Positions 1-9,601 of a stretch of DNA of 64,000 nt are shown here, piece after piece (within the stretch, counting starts at the first letter, position 1; each line of letters starts with the position of its first letter). The DNA is from Pseudoalteromonas peptidolytica (lineage in GTDB: Bacteria > Pseudomonadota > Gammaproteobacteria > Enterobacterales > Alteromonadaceae), in the NCBI RefSeq assembly GCF_012641745.1, contig NZ_WEHZ01000009.1:1-64000 (forward strand), read 5' to 3'. The position numbers were made by a program, and so were the translations under genes. A model generated the notes under the pieces. That model saw nothing but the letters and a program-made list of their open reading frames with translations, did no database searches and was not told the DNA's origin.

Positions 1-127
1 CGTGTGTACTAATGATATGAATGAACTTGGCTATACCTAAATAACATCAACAGAATTTGAAGTTTCTTGGGTATCAGCGAATTTACGGCTTCAGCTTAGT
101 ACAAATCTACACACGCAGATTAACGAG
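1..127. repeat. 127-bp direct repeat, copy 1
   Basis: Bases 1-127 recur without a mismatch at 276-402. The left boundary coincides with the window edge, so the repeat may extend further. Within the unit CGTGTGTA (1-8) and TACACACG (109-116) form an 8-bp inverted pair. Past base 127 the two copies remain weakly alike for about a dozen bases, so copy 1 carries a diverged remnant of the last codons of infA (minus strand). Confidence 0.95.
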
Positions 128-191
128 TGGGGAAGACCATGATGCTGCTTTTGATTGGGAAGTGACAATGGGAGCAGGCGCTTCAGACGAC

Positions 192-218
192 AAAAAACCC
201 AGAAAAACTGGGCTTTTT
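192..218 (-). terminator. Rho-independent terminator downstream of infA
   Basis: CCCAG (198-202) and CTGGG (208-212) form a stem around an A5 loop, flanked by six A on one side and T5 on the other. It can therefore work in both directions. It lies about 175 bases past the infA stop on the minus strand and probably ends that transcript, and perhaps also a plus-strand gene that ends before the window. Confidence 0.75.
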
Positions 219-275
219 GTTACCATCGAGCTTAATTTACGATGTCATCATCAGATAAGCTCAATGTAAGTCGTT

Positions 276-922
<647 letters not shown>

Positions 923-1633
923 CTAAGGTTCAATATCTAACCAAATATCTTTTACGAGTTTTTGAGCAGGCAAAAACTGTGTTTTATAACGCATTTTTTT
1001 ACACTCATCAATTTGGTAACCCAAATACAGATAGGGCTTCCCTTGTTTTGCCGCCTGTTCAATTTGAGCCATAATCATAATCGAGCCAACACTTAGTGAT
1101 TCATAATCAGGGTCGAAAAACGTGTAAATGGCCGATAACGAATTAGGCATTGAATCAGTTACTGCAACAGCAATGAGCTTATCGTGATGCCATAGCTCAA
1201 CGAAAACAATATTCATCCACCTACAAAACAAAAAGCTCTCATATTGTAGGTGATTGGGAGGGTACATTGAGCCATCACTATGTCTCAATGTAATGTACTT
1301 TTCATACAGTGGGTAGTATTCGGGGCGCTCTTGATGACTTATAACAATCTGATAGTCTTGGTTAAGCTTATTACGTTTACGGCGTTGAGACTTACTGGCT
1401 TTATACTTTGCTGTTAATACTCTAACAGATTGACAAGCGGAGCATGATGGGCAGTGAGGTCGATAAATTTGATCGCCACTGCGACGAAATCCCAACGCAA
1501 GTAACTGTTCAAATCTATCTGGGCTGTAACAATTTGGGTCGAGAATAACCAGTAACTGTTCCTTCTGTTCAGGTAAATAACTACAACTAAATTGTTGGCT
1601 TAGTCCAATTTTAGAGGGAAAGTGTTCATTCAT
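923..1633 (-). CDS. bpt: Aspartate/glutamate leucyltransferase (N-degron pathway)
   Basis: Transfers leucine from Leu-tRNA to proteins with N-terminal Asp or Glu, making them substrates for ClpS-ClpAP. The 236 residues match the bacterial Bpt/Ate family: an N-terminal cysteine cluster (CPSCSACQSVR, about residues 60-70), then the RRKRN basic stretch and the C-terminal GNAT-like half ending in LGYQIDECKKMRYK. The ATG overlaps the stop of aat by eight bases, so translation is probably coupled. It lies next to aat, which handles basic N-termini, and infA, a classic clpSA-associated order. The clp genes would lie outside the window. Confidence 0.95.
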   Translation of the reverse strand: MNEHFPSKIGLSQQFSCSYLPEQKEQLLVILDPNCYSPDRFEQLLALGFRRSGDQIYRPHCPSCSACQSVRVLTAKYKASKSQRRKRNKLNQDYQIVISHQERPEYYPLYEKYITLRHSDGSMYPPNHLQYESFLFCRWMNIVFVELWHHDKLIAVAVTDSMPNSLSAIYTFFDPDYESLSVGSIMIMAQIEQAAKQGKPYLYLGYQIDECKKMRYKTQFLPAQKLVKDIWLDIEP

Positions 1634-2342
1634 AGATAGCTTTCAGCTCCTGAGGCTGCCACATAGATGATGGGACCTGAAATTGTCCCGCCAATTTAAG
1701 TCTAGTCAAAAACTCAGGCCTTGGTATAACTTTTAACCCTAAACTTGTCAGATAAGGGTTTTCTAATTGACAATCAATAAATGAAGCCTTATGCGCCTTT
1801 AGCCAATTAACCAGCGCCCACATCGCCATTTTTGATGTGTTGGGAACGGTATGAAACATAGATTCACCACAAAAAACACCAGACTGCATGATCCCGTATA
1901 AACCACCGACTAGCTTTTCCTCATGCCAGATTTCAACGCTGTGTGCGATCCCTTGAATGTGGGCTTGTTGATACGCAGATAGCATGGCATTGGTGATCCA
2001 AGTACCTTCAGCAGCCATTCTTTGATCACGGCATGCTTCTATCACTTGATTAAAGGCGGTATTGACTGTAACGGTCGGCTTCAATTTTCGCTGGGCTTTT
2101 TTTAATGTTTTACCACAATGAAACTCGTCAAGTTCGAGAATACCACGCTCACTTGGCGTCCACCACATAATAGGTTCTCCCTCGTTAAACCAAGGAAATA
2201 CGCCATTCGCATAGGCTTGTTTTAATCGCTCAACGCGTAGACACCCACCAACTGCTAACAGTCCGTCAGGTTCTAATAAAGCGTAATGATTGGGTGGAAA
2301 TCTGAAGTCATTTTTAGACAGGTGAAATAGCTGTTGGACCAT
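1626..2342 (-). CDS. aat: Leucyl/phenylalanyl-tRNA--protein transferase
   Basis: Adds Leu or Phe to proteins with N-terminal Lys or Arg, marking them for ClpS-ClpAP. The protein has the family core GLLAVGGCLRVERLKQAYANG, the FPWFNEGEPIMWWTPSERG segment, EGTWIT and GGLYGI, and is about 238 residues, as usual. The ATG at 2342 is preferred over a TTG one codon upstream. It is co-transcribed with bpt (8-base overlap), so both bacterial N-degron writers are made from one message. An inverted-end element lies directly upstream. Confidence 0.96.
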   Translation of the reverse strand: MVQQLFHLSKNDFRFPPNHYALLEPDGLLAVGGCLRVERLKQAYANGVFPWFNEGEPIMWWTPSERGILELDEFHCGKTLKKAQRKLKPTVTVNTAFNQVIEACRDQRMAAEGTWITNAMLSAYQQAHIQGIAHSVEIWHEEKLVGGLYGIMQSGVFCGESMFHTVPNTSKMAMWALVNWLKAHKASFIDCQLENPYLTSLGLKVIPRPEFLTRLKLAGQFQVPSSMWQPQELKAIYE

Positions 2343-2381
2343 CAAGCAAACTACGAATTTGTTATTTACGACAATATAGCA

Positions 2382-2584
2382 AATTAACCTGAGCTTCGGA
2401 TAATTAATGCCTTTCTAGCAGCCAGTTTTAGCGCTAACTGCGTTGAATTCACATCCAATAGCCAGATATTGGTACGTAAATTAACCTTGTTATCCCCAAA
2501 ACTGTCTGGCTAGAGAAGGGATAACTTCATGTGGTCTTGAAAACAATGAGTCAGCTCATTCCTTATCCAAACCTCAGGTTAATT
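2382..2584. mobile_element. MITE-like element, family 2 (copy 1)
   Basis: A non-coding 203-bp segment with 22-base inverted ends: AATTAACCTGAGCTTCGGAT.. at 2382-2403 against the complement of 2563-2584, matching at 20 of 22 positions. Internal parts (TTAATGCCTTTCTAG, a TAACTGCGTTGAATTCAC block, CCAATAG) recur inverted at 11268-11459, and one end recurs at 31162-31183. It fills the gap between aat and trxB. No transposase is encoded, so any mobility would need one in trans. Confidence 0.7.
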
Positions 2585-2643
2585 AAGATGAGGATAACAG
2601 GGGGCCGTGAACACAGACCCCTACTTTTTACGAACAGAAAAGA

Positions 2644-3606
<963 letters not shown>

Positions 3607-3887
3607 CTAACTATATATTCTAAAAATTGCGATAAAGCAGAAGTTTGTTCGATTCTATGTAATTCAATAGCGAAGTAAATAAAAAACAGCAAACAGATTT
3701 GAAAGAAATTGGCAACTTGTCAAAAAATTTGTACTGTGTTGTTTTTAAATCGTCTATTGAGTAGACAGATTTAACTAAAGCAAACAAAAAAACTTCTCTA
3801 TTTCATGACCTCTGGAGGTTTTTTTGATATGTTTTAGAGAATTTTGTTTTGCTATCACGAGTTGATAGTCTAATTGAAAAGGTACAT

Positions 3888-5213
3888 ATGGCATTTTGGC
3901 AAAATACCCCAGGCTTTGGGCTAAGTGCGCAAGATTGTGAGGTGCTAACTGATGCTAAACAATATCATCAGACACTCTTAAAATTAATTTCACAGGCAAA
4001 GACGCGCATCTACATAACAGCACTCTATCTTCAGGATGATGAAGCGGGCCGGGAAGTGCTACATGCGTTGCATCAGGCCGCACAACAAAATCCAGCTTTA
4101 GATGTCAAAGTTTTGGTTGATTTTCATCGAGCCCAGCGTGGTCTAATCGGAGCTGAAAAGTCAGAAGGCAATGCCAAACTATATTGCGATTTGAAAGCGC
4201 AGTTAGGCACGCAAGTTGAAGTGTATGGTGTGCCTGTAAAAGCAAAAGAGCTATTTGGTGTGTTGCACCTTAAAGGCTTTGTTTTAGATGATACCGTTTT
4301 GTATAGCGGTGCAAGTTTGAACAATGTTTACTTGCATCAAGACGATAAATATCGACTTGATCGTTACTTCTTAATTCAACATCCTGAGTTGGCTGATAGC
4401 TTTTGTGATTTTACGGATAAAGTACTGATTGCCTCGGATGCGGTACCAAGATTGGATATTAGACCTCTACCGACGCTGCTTGATATTCGAACTGAGCAAA
4501 AGCAATTGATGAAGCAGCTTAAAAAAGCTAGTTACGATGTCTCTAAAGCAACAAGTTGGAGCGGGTTAACTGTGAGGCCTTTTTTGGGTTTTGGCCGCAG
4601 AACAAATAAACTAAACCGTTTAATCAAAGCGTTATTTGACACCACAGAGCAAGAGTTGGTGCTGTACACGCCATATTTTAACTTTCCTGCGCCTTTACTG
4701 CGCTCATTAAGACGTTTGTTAAAAACAGGTAAAAAGGTAACGATTGTTGTGGGTGACAAGACTGCAAATGATTTTTACATTAGCCCTGATCAGCCATTTA
4801 ACCGTATTGCCGCATTGCCATATTTATACGAGACGATTTTGTATAAGTTCGTAAAATCGCAGCGTCGTTATATCAATTCAGGCTTGCTTGATGTTTACCT
4901 TTGGCAAGACGGTAATAATTCATTCCACCTAAAAGGTGTAAGCAGAGATGGCAATACGCATTTAATGAGTGGCCATAACCTCAACCCGCGAGCATGGGGG
5001 CTAGATATTGAAAACGGTATTTTAATTGAAGACCCTGAGCAGGCAATTCTTCCTCAAATCGAGCTAGAAAAGCAAGCAGTTCTGCAACATTGTCGACGTC
5101 TCAATGGTCATGAGGATCTAGAAACGATAGCAGACTACCCAGCGCCCGTTAAAAAGTTATTAGGGCAAGCGAAGCGGGTGAAGGTAGACTTTATTATTAA
5201 GCGTTTTATTTGA
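3888..5213 (+). CDS. pssA: CDP-diacylglycerol--serine O-phosphatidyltransferase (PssA, PLD type)
   Basis: Makes phosphatidylserine, the precursor of phosphatidylethanolamine, from CDP-diacylglycerol and serine at the membrane surface. It belongs to the phospholipase D superfamily and has two HKD motifs: HLKGFVLDD (His127) followed by YSGASLNN, and HLKGVSRDG (His347) followed by SGHNLNPRAWGLD. The segments DFHRAQRG, VYGVPV and GDKTANDFYI match E. coli PssA closely. The ATG at 3888, with AAAAGG before it, gives 441 residues; an in-frame TTG at 3849 would add 13. It is monocistronic, with a strong terminator behind it. Confidence 0.95.
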   Translation: MAFWQNTPGFGLSAQDCEVLTDAKQYHQTLLKLISQAKTRIYITALYLQDDEAGREVLHALHQAAQQNPALDVKVLVDFHRAQRGLIGAEKSEGNAKLYCDLKAQLGTQVEVYGVPVKAKELFGVLHLKGFVLDDTVLYSGASLNNVYLHQDDKYRLDRYFLIQHPELADSFCDFTDKVLIASDAVPRLDIRPLPTLLDIRTEQKQLMKQLKKASYDVSKATSWSGLTVRPFLGFGRRTNKLNRLIKALFDTTEQELVLYTPYFNFPAPLLRSLRRLLKTGKKVTIVVGDKTANDFYISPDQPFNRIAALPYLYETILYKFVKSQRRYINSGLLDVYLWQDGNNSFHLKGVSRDGNTHLMSGHNLNPRAWGLDIENGILIEDPEQAILPQIELEKQAVLQHCRRLNGHEDLETIADYPAPVKKLLGQAKRVKVDFIIKRFI

Positions 5214-5251
5214 TTAGCTTTTAGTTATATCACATTACAGTTTGCATAAAC

Positions 5252-5275
5252 AAAAAGGGACGGTTGTCCCTTTTT
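5252..5275 (+). terminator. Bidirectional terminator between pssA and asnB
   Basis: AAAAAGGGAC (252-261) pairs perfectly with GTCCCTTTTT (266-275) around a four-base loop. A-runs and T-runs flank the stem, so it can end pssA on the plus strand and asnB on the minus strand. Confidence 0.9.
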
Positions 5276-5294
5276 ATTTACCAGTTTATTACTC

Positions 5295-5322
5295 TGTTAC
5301 TGTTACTGTTACTGTTACTGTT
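5295..5322. repeat. Hexamer tandem repeat at the asnB stop codon
   Basis: TGTTAC is repeated four times plus TGTT. On the coding (minus) strand this reads as alternating CAG and TAA codons, so the asnB stop is the first of four in-frame stops, each preceded by Gln. Slippage by whole units would keep both frame and product. Confidence 0.95.
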
Positions 5323-6985
5323 GCTTGTACGCGTCATTGTGCGAGCTTGCTGCGCGACCAGAAGGGTCCGCATTATGTTGAAATGACGAATCCCAAGCGA
5401 GGGCTTCAGGGGTTGAGCATGCAACTGATTTGCCATGTGGCACGCATTTGGCCGCAGCCTCTCCAGGAAAATGTGATTCAAAAATAGTACGATAATAGTA
5501 AGCTTCTTTGCTGTCAGGAGTATTAATTGGGTAACGGTAATGCGCGTTTTCCAGATCAGAATCACTTACCTGTTGAGCGACATAGTCTTTAAGCGAATCT
5601 ATCCAACTGTATCCTACACCATCAGAGAATTGCTCTTTTTGACGCCAAAGCACCTCATTTGGCAAGTAGCCGTCGAAGGCTTCACGAATAATATGCTTCT
5701 CGATCCGTCCATCTTTACACATTTTATAGTCAGGGTTCGTACGCATTGCAATATCGATAAACTCTTTATCTAAGAATGGCACTCGTGCTTCTACGCCCCA
5801 AGCGGCCATTGATTTGTTTGCACGTAAACAGTCAAACATGTGGAGTTTAGAAACTTTACGGTTGAGTTCGTTGTGGAACTCCTCAGCGTTTGGCGCTTTA
5901 TGGAAATATAAATAACCACCAAATAGCTCATCAGCACCTTCGCCTGACAGCACCATTTTAATACCCATAGCTTTGATATAGCGAGCCATTAGATACATAG
6001 GTGTAGAAGCCCGAATTGTGGTCACATCATACGTTTCAAGATGATAGACCACTTCTTTAAGGGCATCGATCCCTTGTTGTACAGTAAAGTGAATAGGGTG
6101 GTGTATCGTGCCGATTTTATCGGCTACCTTTTGTGCCGCGGCCAGATCGGGTGAGCCGGCTAAACCAATAGAGAAAGAATGGAGTTTTGGCCACCACGCA
6201 TCAGAAGCGCCATCGTCTTCAATACGCTTTGCCGCAAACTGTTGTGTAATTGCTGAGATGACAGAAGAGTCAAGACCACCTGATAGCAGCACACCATATG
6301 GAACATCACACATAAGCTGACGTTTAACAGCTGCCTCTAATCCATTTTTAACCGCTTCAGGGCTAGCATCGTTGCTTTTAACTGCTTTAAAATCTTGCCA
6401 GTCGCGCTGATAATAAGGTCTAGCTCCCCCTTCTTTAGAATACCAGTAATGTCCAGGAGGAAACTCTTCGATTTGTGTACAAATTGGAGTGAGTGCCTTC
6501 ATTTCACTTGCAACATAGAGGTTTCCACTCTGATCTCTTCCAGTGTACAGTGGAATAATACCAATGTGGTCGCGACCGATTAAAAAAGCATCTTTGGTCT
6601 CATCGTAAAGACAAAACGCAAAAATCCCATTTAGGTCGTCTAAAAACTCAGGCCCCTTTTGTTTGTATAGTGCCAAGATGACTTCACAATCGGACTCTGT
6701 TTGAAATTCAAATGGCACAGTGAGTGATGCTGCGAGTTCTTTATGGTTATAAATTTCACCATTGACCGCTAAAATATTGGTTTTTTCTGGGTTAAATAAT
6801 GGCTGTGCGCCACTAGATACTCCAACAATTGCTAAGCGCTCGTGCACCAATATTGCTTTTTCACTTGAATAAACACCAGACCAGTCAGGACCGCGGTGTC
6901 GGAGCTTCTTGGACATCTCAATCGCTTGTTCGCGCAGCGCTAAGGGGTCGGTCTTGATATCAAGTACGCCAAAAATTGAACACAT
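5315..6985 (-). CDS. asnB: Asparagine synthetase B (glutamine-hydrolysing)
   Basis: Forms asparagine from aspartate, ATP and glutamine-derived ammonia. The N-terminal class II glutaminase domain begins MCSIFGVLD, with Cys2 as nucleophile, followed by RHRGPDWSG and NGEIYNH. The C-terminal synthetase domain carries the pyrophosphate loop LSGGLDSS near residue 234, then STPMYLMARYI and LSGEGADELFGGY. The 556 residues equal the E. coli AsnB length. It starts with ATG after about 190 bases of upstream DNA shared with the pcp tail. Its last codons and stop are made of CAG/TAA hexamer repeats. Confidence 0.97.
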   Translation of the reverse strand: MCSIFGVLDIKTDPLALREQAIEMSKKLRHRGPDWSGVYSSEKAILVHERLAIVGVSSGAQPLFNPEKTNILAVNGEIYNHKELAASLTVPFEFQTESDCEVILALYKQKGPEFLDDLNGIFAFCLYDETKDAFLIGRDHIGIIPLYTGRDQSGNLYVASEMKALTPICTQIEEFPPGHYWYSKEGGARPYYQRDWQDFKAVKSNDASPEAVKNGLEAAVKRQLMCDVPYGVLLSGGLDSSVISAITQQFAAKRIEDDGASDAWWPKLHSFSIGLAGSPDLAAAQKVADKIGTIHHPIHFTVQQGIDALKEVVYHLETYDVTTIRASTPMYLMARYIKAMGIKMVLSGEGADELFGGYLYFHKAPNAEEFHNELNRKVSKLHMFDCLRANKSMAAWGVEARVPFLDKEFIDIAMRTNPDYKMCKDGRIEKHIIREAFDGYLPNEVLWRQKEQFSDGVGYSWIDSLKDYVAQQVSDSDLENAHYRYPINTPDSKEAYYYRTIFESHFPGEAAAKCVPHGKSVACSTPEALAWDSSFQHNADPSGRAASSHNDAYKQQ

Positions 6986-7133
6986 AATTCCTCATTCCTA
7001 TTGATGTGTTGATTTTAATAACAAATTATTATTACCAATGCTGACAAATCACATTGGACTTTCTCTGTTCTATCAAAAATAAATTGATAAGTCACACAAT
7101 GAAATAGGGAATATGTGAATTTTTTGTGATTTA

Positions 7134-7157
7134 AAATGGTGCAACATTGCACCATTT
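7134..7157 (-). terminator. Hairpin behind pcp, probable terminator
   Basis: AAATGGTGCAA (134-144) and TTGCACCATTT (147-157) are perfect 11-base arms with only CA between them. On the minus strand the hairpin follows the pcp stop by about 15 bases and is followed by TTTAAATC. The T-run is short, so an operator for asnB or pcp is an alternative. Confidence 0.5.
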
Positions 7158-7172
7158 AGGGGAGAGGGGGGG

Positions 7173-7835
7173 TTAGTGTGTTGTGCCTGCAACAAGCTTT
7201 ATATCTTGCTTCTGTGTGATAGCGCTAGTTATAAGTATTTTTATTCCTTTAACGAGAGTGTCGATTTCCATACTAGGTGCACCACTGTGGTGCGCAGCTT
7301 GAGATGGTAAATAAGGGATATGGACAAAGCCTCCTCGACAAGCCAAATCGTGCGTGCTTAAGTAATGCAATAATCCATACATAACATGATTGCACACGTA
7401 TGTTCCGGCAGTGTGAGAAATGCTTGTAGGAACGCCCGCCTGTATCGCGCTCTTAAGCATGCTTTTAATAGGCAGTGTTGTAAAATAAGCATCTGGACCG
7501 TGTGTAACAACAGGGGTGTCTATGGGCTGATTACCTGCGTTATCAGCGATCCTTGCATCATTAATATTTATAGCGATGCGTTCGATAGAAATATCACAGC
7601 GACCACCAGCTTGCCCCAAGCAAATCACGACACTTGGATGATACTTATCAATCGCTTTGGTTAATGAGGCAATACTGGTATCGAACTCACAAGGGAGTTC
7701 TTTTGTGTGTATGATGTGCCCTTCAAGGGTTTCCCCCTCAAGTTGCTGTGCTAATTGCCATGAAGGATTGATTGACTCACCGTCAAAAGGGGTGAATCCG
7801 GTGACGAGGACACACGGCTTACTGTAACTGGACAT
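7173..7835 (-). CDS. pcp: Pyroglutamyl-peptidase I
   Basis: Cytoplasmic cysteine peptidase (family C15) that removes N-terminal pyroglutamate from peptides. The 220-residue protein has VTGFTPFDGESINPSW at the N terminus, CLGQAGGRCDISIERIAININDARI in the middle, and the catalytic-cysteine region AGTYVCNHVMYGLL, then FVHIPYLPSQA. It is the last gene of the pxpB-pxpC-DUF969-DUF979-pcp operon, and its ATG shares one base with the stop before it. The context says that the pyroglutamate it releases is moved or degraded by its neighbours. Confidence 0.95.
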   Translation of the reverse strand: MSSYSKPCVLVTGFTPFDGESINPSWQLAQQLEGETLEGHIIHTKELPCEFDTSIASLTKAIDKYHPSVVICLGQAGGRCDISIERIAININDARIADNAGNQPIDTPVVTHGPDAYFTTLPIKSMLKSAIQAGVPTSISHTAGTYVCNHVMYGLLHYLSTHDLACRGGFVHIPYLPSQAAHHSGAPSMEIDTLVKGIKILITSAITQKQDIKLVAGTTH

Positions 7836-8845
7836 TAAAAAACCACTCCATACATCAGGAAAATATTAATTATCAATAAAGTTATAGCAGTGGGTATTTG
7901 CACTTTAATGACTTGGTATTTATCTTTTAAATCTAGCAGTGCCGCTGGCACGATATTAAAGTTAGCAGCCATAGGGGTCATGAGTGTACCGCAATACCCT
8001 GAGTACATGCCAATTGCAACCAAAGGCGCAGGGGCTGCTCCGTGGCCTTGAATTAAAAAAGGTAAGGCAACGCCTGCTGTCATCACAGGAAATGCCGCGA
8101 ACGCATTTCCCATTATCATAGTGAATAACGCCATACCCACGCAATACAGGGCAACCAGCATAAACCGGTTATCAGGGGAGATAAACAGTGTAACTAAATC
8201 TTGAATCGCCGTGCCTGTATTTGCAACAATAAAGACACCGCCAAGCATAGCAAGCATTTGCGGCAGAATAGCAGCCCAGCCTATGGAGTCGACTAAACGG
8301 CGAGATTCAGACAGCGCTTGCAAAGGACTGCCCTTAGTAATTCTCCAACTTATCAATAATGCTACAGTACAAGCCAGTGTTAACGCTGACAGTGTCACAT
8401 GACTTTGGTCAAAAAAGTACAGCGTACCTAAGTGAAGATCATCAAGAATAATGGTGCAGATCACAGTAACAATTGGAATAATTACAGCTGGGATGAATAA
8501 TTTGTTGCCAAAGCGTTTGGCATCTAGCGCCTTGAACTGCTCATCAGGTACGTCGTAGGTGCCCATTGAGACCATATTCATTCCCGCTAACAGGGCAATA
8601 ACAATCACGCTCACACCAACCCATAAATAGGTGATCTGTTCACCAACTAAAGTGATAGAAACATCGCCAAACATAAAAACAGAGCCAAAAAGAAACCAAA
8701 ACAGCGCAGTGCTTAAACGCTTTGGGTGGGCGCTATCTTGTAGGGTTTTTATCACCAAAAACATGACGATAAAACCGATGAGTAAATAAACATTGTTAAT
8801 AGATAGGAGTGCTAGAGGCTCTGGCGCTTGCTCTACAGACTTCAT
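7835..8845 (-). CDS. DUF979 family membrane protein
   Basis: A 336-residue polytopic inner-membrane protein with about nine or ten hydrophobic helices, beginning INNVYLLIGFIVMFLVI. It matches the DUF979 family, usually found next to DUF969 and pyroglutamyl peptidase. Motifs seen include MGNAFAAFPVMTAGV and GMYSGYCGTLMTPMAANFNIVPAALLDLKD, which resemble ion- or acid-transporter loops. It overlaps the DUF969 gene by four bases (ATGA) and touches pcp. By context, the DUF969/DUF979 pair is probably a two-part carrier for pyroglutamate or a related compound; this is not proven by the sequence. Confidence 0.85.
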   Translation of the reverse strand: MKSVEQAPEPLALLSINNVYLLIGFIVMFLVIKTLQDSAHPKRLSTALFWFLFGSVFMFGDVSITLVGEQITYLWVGVSVIVIALLAGMNMVSMGTYDVPDEQFKALDAKRFGNKLFIPAVIIPIVTVICTIILDDLHLGTLYFFDQSHVTLSALTLACTVALLISWRITKGSPLQALSESRRLVDSIGWAAILPQMLAMLGGVFIVANTGTAIQDLVTLFISPDNRFMLVALYCVGMALFTMIMGNAFAAFPVMTAGVALPFLIQGHGAAPAPLVAIGMYSGYCGTLMTPMAANFNIVPAALLDLKDKYQVIKVQIPTAITLLIINIFLMYGVVF

Positions 8846-9597
8846 AACGAGCCTTCCTTAAACATAGTGGTGCTATCGTCAGTAGCACTGGCTTGCTTAG
8901 TTTGCTGCTGGCAACGGGCGATTTCGGTACGAATTTTTGCCTCAAATCGCGCAAGGCGAAATAAGTGAACCACTAACGCGGCAATCGCTGTGGGAATTGC
9001 CCAAAGACCAATATGTAATGGCTCTATTCCGGCGATGCCATTTTCTTTTAAAAACGCGTCCATTAGCAATACGGCGCCAAAGGCGATAAAAATATCCTCG
9101 CCGAAGAATACGGCAATATTATCACAGGCTGCAGCATGGGCACCTATCATATCCTTAACGGCTTGTGGTAAGTCACCATACTGGTTTGCTGCTGCACCTA
9201 CTGCCATAGGTGCAAGTAGAGGGCGTACGGTTTGTGCTTGACCAGCTAAATTAATCAGTCCAAGTGCTGCTGCACATTCACGTACAACAAAATAGATACT
9301 TAAGATCCGCGAAGTCGTGGCACCTTTGATACTGGCTACCCAAGTTTTAGCGCGTTGCTGAAGCCCATAGCGCTCAAGAATAGCAATGACGGGTAAAATA
9401 AGTAGGAAGCTTGCTAGTTGACGAGAGTTCATAAACTTTTCACCAAATGTGGCTATTAAGGCGATAAAATCAATACCAACGGCAAATCCGGTCACTAAAC
9501 CAGCGGCAGTGACAACCAACAGAGGGTTAAAACGCATTGCAAAGCCAAGAACAATGACCGCAATACCAGAAAGGGGAAGAAAGTTAATCTCATTCAT
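8842..9597 (-). CDS. DUF969 family membrane protein
   Basis: A 251-residue polytopic protein starting INFLPLSGIAVIVLGFAMRFNPLLVVTAAGLVTG, with about six hydrophobic helices and a hydrophilic C-terminal tail (QQQTKQASATDD). It matches DUF969, the constant partner of DUF979. The segment YGDLPQAVKDMIGAHAAACDNIAVFFGEDIF is a likely re-entrant or substrate loop. It starts four bases after pxpC and overlaps the DUF979 gene by four bases, so the two are made together. A membrane permease role is inferred from topology and neighbours. Confidence 0.85.
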   Translation of the reverse strand: MNEINFLPLSGIAVIVLGFAMRFNPLLVVTAAGLVTGFAVGIDFIALIATFGEKFMNSRQLASFLLILPVIAILERYGLQQRAKTWVASIKGATTSRILSIYFVVRECAAALGLINLAGQAQTVRPLLAPMAVGAAANQYGDLPQAVKDMIGAHAAACDNIAVFFGEDIFIAFGAVLLMDAFLKENGIAGIEPLHIGLWAIPTAIAALVVHLFRLARFEAKIRTEIARCQQQTKQASATDDSTTMFKEGSL

Positions 9598-9601
9598 ATT
9601 G

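Noticed and set aside
57..269. Open frame of 70 codons across the first repeat
   Set aside because: It runs through a strong bidirectional terminator (192-218) and half of it lies in duplicated infA tail DNA; no known protein resembles it.
3807..3824. CCTCTGGAGG plus T-run as a terminator
   Set aside because: The stem would have only three or four base pairs with a tiny loop, and it lies upstream of pssA rather than after a gene.
5278..5565. Open frames over the TGTTAC repeat region
   Set aside because: They are shadows of asnB and of the tandem hexamer; low-complexity SNSNSN runs are translations of the repeat.
7158..7173. G-rich run as a G-quadruplex
   Set aside because: Only two G-runs are present, too few for a four-strand structure within one strand.
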